Assembly: GCA_031769625.1 (NCBI GenBank)
Contig: JAUIMM010000582.1
Coordinates: 2,161,001 to 2,225,000 of the forward strand
Direction: 5' to 3'
Length of the DNA: 64,000 bases
Origin: Taudactylus pleione
Lineage: Eukaryota > Chordata > Amphibia > Anura > Myobatrachidae
Position numbers and translations under genes: made by a program. The stretch's first letter is position 1; each line of letters starts with the position of its first letter. The notes below the pieces were generated by a model. The model ran no database searches. It worked only from the letters and a program-made list of their open reading frames with translations, and was not told the origin of the DNA. Shown here piece after piece: positions 60,644-64,000 of this stretch.

Positions 60644-60762
60644 CTCTCATTGTCCACGCTCCTGAAGCCCGGGATGATGTGCCGGAAGCTGCTGTTCCGG
60701 TCGAGCTTTGGCTGGCTCTTTGTCCGTTTGATGGAGCCTTTGAGGCGGCGGCTGAGGAACCC
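60644..60762 (-). CDS. dab2ip: DAB2IP-like RasGAP, internal exon (partial)
   Basis: A single 119-bp exon encoding 39 codons plus two bases. It starts in phase 0 with [16 protein letters not shown], continues [13 protein letters not shown], and ends GFRSVDNE plus AG. This is the conserved basic, serine-rich segment just before the PH domain in the SynGAP family of Ras GTPase-activating proteins. KGSIKRTKS with [10 protein letters not shown] and DNE fits DAB2IP (AIP1). From memory, SYNGAP1 has LDRTSSFRQI and RASAL2 lacks the HI.PGF stretch. DAB2IP is a cytoplasmic, membrane-associated GAP and scaffold acting in Ras, ASK1 and NF-kB signalling; the catalytic domain lies on later exons outside the window. 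One visible difference is Ile for Leu in RHIIPGF. The segment lies between a perfect acceptor and donor. No other exon of the gene was found to the left. Confidence 0.85.
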
Positions 60763-60795
60763 CTGTGGGGTGAGACAAGAAGACCGAGATTAGAG
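60763..60795 (-). other. Splice acceptor and branch point
   Basis: Minus strand reads CTAAT (branch-like, 60793-60789), then a pyrimidine-rich stretch TCTTCTTGTCTCACCCCACAG ending at the AG of 60764-60763. Spacing of about 27 nt to the exon is typical. Confidence 0.87.
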
Positions 60796-60996
60796 CCAGC
60801 GGCCCCGGTGAGAGGCTTCTCGCTGCGCTGCGGATCGCGGGCTCCGGAGCCGCCGCTGTCACTCACAGGCGCGGGGAGAGATGCGGATTGTTGTCAGGGC
60901 AGGATCCAGGCAGCTCCCATCGCACATCTGCTCCCAGCGCTCCGAGAGGCCGGCGGCATGCGGCGTCACTGCGACACCGCCCCGATATCAGCCTCT

Positions 60997-61010
60997 GTTA
61001 CTATGGCAAC
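60997..61010. promoter_or_regulatory. RFX X-box-like site
   Basis: GTTACTATGGCAAC differs by one base from the palindromic RFX consensus GTTNCCATGGNAAC. It lies at the edge of the CpG island, about 235 bp upstream of the exon in gene orientation. A CRE-like half site (TGACG on minus) lies about 30 bp away at 60964-60968. Confidence 0.5.
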
Positions 61011-61027
61011 CTCCGGCTCACTCACTC

Positions 61028-61060
61028 TATATATATATATATACTGTATGTATGTATGTA
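61028..61060. repeat. (TA)n-(TGTA)n microsatellite
   Basis: TA tract followed by CTGTATGTATGTATGTA, merging directly into the next array, whose unit also carries CTATGTATGTACACA. Confidence 0.93.
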
Positions 61061-64000
61061 CACAACACATGTCACAGGCATATACACATACACACAGGAA
61101 TCAGCATACTGTGTGCACCACACACACATATATATCTATGTATGTACACAACACACAGGCATATACACATACACACAGGAATCAGCATACTGTGTGCACC
61201 AGACACACATATATATATATCTATGTATGTACACAACACACAGGCATATACACATACACACAGGGATCAGCATACTGTGTGCACCACACACACATATATA
61301 TCTATGTATGTACACAACACACAGACATGTACACCTACACACAGGGATCAGCATACTGTGTGCACCACACACACACATATGTCTATGTATGTACACAACA
61401 CACAGACATATACACATACACACAGGGATCAGCATACTGTGTGCACCACACACACATATATATCTATGTATGTACACATCACACAGGCATATACACATAC
61501 ACACAGGGATCAGCATACTGTGTGCACCACACACACACATATATGTCTATGTATGTACACAACACACAGACATATACACATACACACAGGAATCAGCATA
61601 CTGTGTGCACCACACACACATATATATATCTATGTATGTACACAACACACAGGCATATACACATACACACAGGAATCAGCATACTGTGTGCACCACACAC
61701 ACATATATATCTATGTATGTACACAACACACAGGCATATACACATACACACAGGGATCAGCATACTGTGTGCACCACACACACATATATATATCTATGTA
61801 TGTACACAACACACAGGCATATACACATACACACAGGAATCAGCATACTGTGTGCACCACACACACATATATATCTATGTATGTACACAACACACAGGCA
61901 TATACACATACACACAGGAATCAGCATACTGTGTGCACCACACACACATATATATCTATGTATGTACACAACACACAGGCATATACACATACACACAGGG
62001 ATCAGCATACTGTGTGCACCACACACACATATATATGTCTATGTATGTACACAACACACAGACATATACACATACACACAGGAATCAGCATACTGTGTGC
62101 ACCACACACACATATATATATCTATGTATGTACACAACACACAGGCATATACACATACACACAGGAATCAGCATACTGTGTGCACCACACACACATATAT
62201 ATATCTATGTATGTACACAACACACAGGCATATACACATACACACAGGAATCAGCATACTGTGTGCACCACACACACATATATATCTATGTATGTACACA
62301 ACACACAGACATGTACACCTACACACAGGGATCAGCATACTGTGTGCACCACACACACACATATATGTCTATGTATGTACACAACACACAGACATGTACA
62401 CATACACACAGGGATCAGCATACTGTGTGCACCACACACACATATATATCTATGTATGTACACAACACACAGACATATACACATACACACAGGGATCAGC
62501 ATACTGTGTGCACCACACACACATATATGTCTATGTATGTACACAACACACAGGCATATACACATACACACAGGAATCAGCATACTGTGTGCACCACACA
62601 CACATATATATCTATGTATGTACACAACACACAGGCATATACACATACACACAGGGATCAGCATACTGTGTGCACCACACACACATATATATGTCTATGT
62701 ATGTACACAACACACAGACATATACACATACACACAGGAATCAGCATACTGTGTGCACCACACACACATATATATATCTATGTATGTACACAACACACAG
62801 GCATATACACATACACACAGGAATCAGCATACTGTGTGCACCACACACACATATATATATCTATGTATGTACACAACACACAGGCATATACACATACACA
62901 CAGGAATCAGCATACTGTGTGCACCACACACACATATATATCTATGTATGTACACAACACACAGACATGTACACCTACACACAGGGATCAGCATACTGTG
63001 TGCACCACACACACACATATATGTCTATGTATGTACACAACACACAGACATGTACACATACACACAGGGATCAGCATACTGTGTGCACCACACACACATA
63101 TATATCTATGTATGTACACAACACACAGACATATACACATACACACAGGGATCAGCATACTGTGTGCACCACACACACATATATGTCTATGTATGTACAC
63201 AACACACAGACATGTACACATACACACAAGAATAAGCATACTGTGTGCACCACACACACATATATATATATCTATGTATGTACACAACACACAGGCATAT
63301 ACACATACACACAGGGATCAGCATACTGTGTGCACCAGACACACATATATATATATCTATGTATGTACACAACACACAGGCATATACACATACACACAGG
63401 GATCAGCATACTGTGTGCACCACACACACATATATATCTATGTATGTACACAACACACAGACATGTACACATACACACAGGAATCAGCATACTGTGTGCA
63501 CCACACACACACACATATATATCTATGTACACAACACACAGGCATATACACATACACACAGGAATCAGCATACTGTGTGCACCACACACACATATATATC
63601 TATGTATGTACACAACACACAGGCATATACACATACACACAGGAATCAGCATACTGTGTGCACCACACACACATATATATATCTATGTATGTACACAACA
63701 CACAGACATGTACACATACACACAGGAATCAGCATACTGTGTGCACCACACACACATATATATCTATGTATGTACACAACACACAGACATGTACACATAC
63801 ACACAGGAATCAGCATACTGTGTGCACCACACACACACATATATATCTATGTACACAACACGCAGGCATATACACATACACACAGGAATCAGCATACTGT
63901 GTGCACCACACACACATATATATCTATGTATGTACACAACACAGGCATATACACATACACACAGGGATCAGCATACTGTGTGCACCACACACACATATAT
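61061..64000. repeat. ~82-bp minisatellite, runs off the window
   Basis: About 36 copies of a unit holding AGCATACTGTGTGCACCACA, CACACATATATATCTATGTA, TGTACACAACACACAGGCAT and ATACACATACACACAGGAAT. Length varies by TA and CA steps (about 78-86 bp). Frames on both strands are artefacts. A block at 62168-62362 recurs at 62824-63018, offset 656 bp (about eight units). The array lies in the intron or 5' region upstream of the exon. Confidence 0.97.

Larger units (their letters stand above)
60500..61012. promoter_or_regulatory. CpG-rich island around the exon, possible alternative promoter
   Basis: GC- and CpG-rich unique DNA (GGGGCGGCCGC, CTGCGGATCGCGGGCTCCGG, CGGCGGCATGCGGCGTCACT) in an otherwise AT-rich or repetitive window. 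SynGAP-family genes are known for alternative first exons, so a minus-strand start in 60870-61010 is plausible. A GTGAGT donor is visible at 60866-60861, but the frame leading to it does not join in phase with the exon at 60762, so no exon is called. Confidence 0.5.

Noticed and set aside
52667..60665. Two overlapping proline-rich frames of 2640 and 2578 codons as mucin- or collagen-like genes
   Set aside because: Both are read from the same 25-bp tandem array in different frames, with no signal peptide, no splice evidence and no codon bias. The gene in this region is on the other strand.
60555..60866. 103- and 71-codon minus-strand frames across the exon as small genes
   Set aside because: They are in other frames than the conserved DAB2IP-like frame and run through both splice sites.
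60861..60990. Alternative first exon with GTGAGT donor at 60866-60861
   Set aside because: The only ATG frame reaching the donor would join the next exon out of phase, and the resulting intron is about 104 bp. Not enough for an exon call; noted as possible non-coding 5' exon.

Overview
The window reads as vertebrate, most likely frog (anuran), intronic DNA. There is no operon-like gene density. It is full of short palindromic DNA-transposon derivatives (hAT-like, PIF/Harbinger-like and TTAA-flanked foldbacks), a decayed non-LTR retrotransposon, AT and CA microsatellites, and thirteen unrelated minisatellite or satellite arrays. Adding the array spans listed here gives about 27.5 kb, roughly 43% of the window.

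Only one protein-coding segment can be supported: a 119-bp internal exon on the minus strand (60762 down to 60644). It has a textbook acceptor with branch point and polypyrimidine tract, and a GTAAG donor. It encodes the conserved N-terminal segment found before the PH domain in the SynGAP family of Ras GTPase-activating proteins. Its sequence fits DAB2IP better than SYNGAP1 or RASAL2. The gene runs right to left, so everything left of 60644 is the following intron (at least 60.6 kb) and everything right of 60762 belongs to the preceding intron or an alternative promoter region. The exon sits in a small GC- and CpG-rich island (about 60500-61012) that also holds a near-consensus RFX X-box.

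Layout. 1-13.5 kb: microsatellite, a multi-hairpin Harbinger-like MITE, a hAT element nested in a foldback MITE, 26-, 43- and 46-bp minisatellites. 13.5-24.5 kb: unique intronic sequence, 63-bp, 30-bp and 36-bp arrays (the last with a 900-bp higher-order period), a LINE/SINE-like tail and a second multi-hairpin MITE. 24.5-37 kb: hAT MITEs, nested foldbacks, two TTAGGG-rich transposon-like blocks, a hairpin minisatellite, and a 560-bp near-palindrome. 37-47 kb: a 6-kb 46-bp array, a LINE endonuclease fossil and a 2.5-kb 25-bp array. 47-52 kb: a MITE inserted into another repeat, then mostly unique DNA. 52-60.5 kb: a 39-bp array and a 7.5-kb 25-bp array that is G-rich on the sense strand of the gene. 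60.5-64 kb: exon, CpG island and an ~82-bp array running off the window end.

The very long open reading frames (about 890 to 2640 codons) all lie in tandem arrays. Several overlap each other in two or three frames or on both strands. I treat none of them as genes. The most unusual signals are the mobile elements built almost entirely of consecutive hairpins, the telomere-like blocks carried inside transposons, and the G-rich intronic array starting 147 bp after the exon's donor junction.
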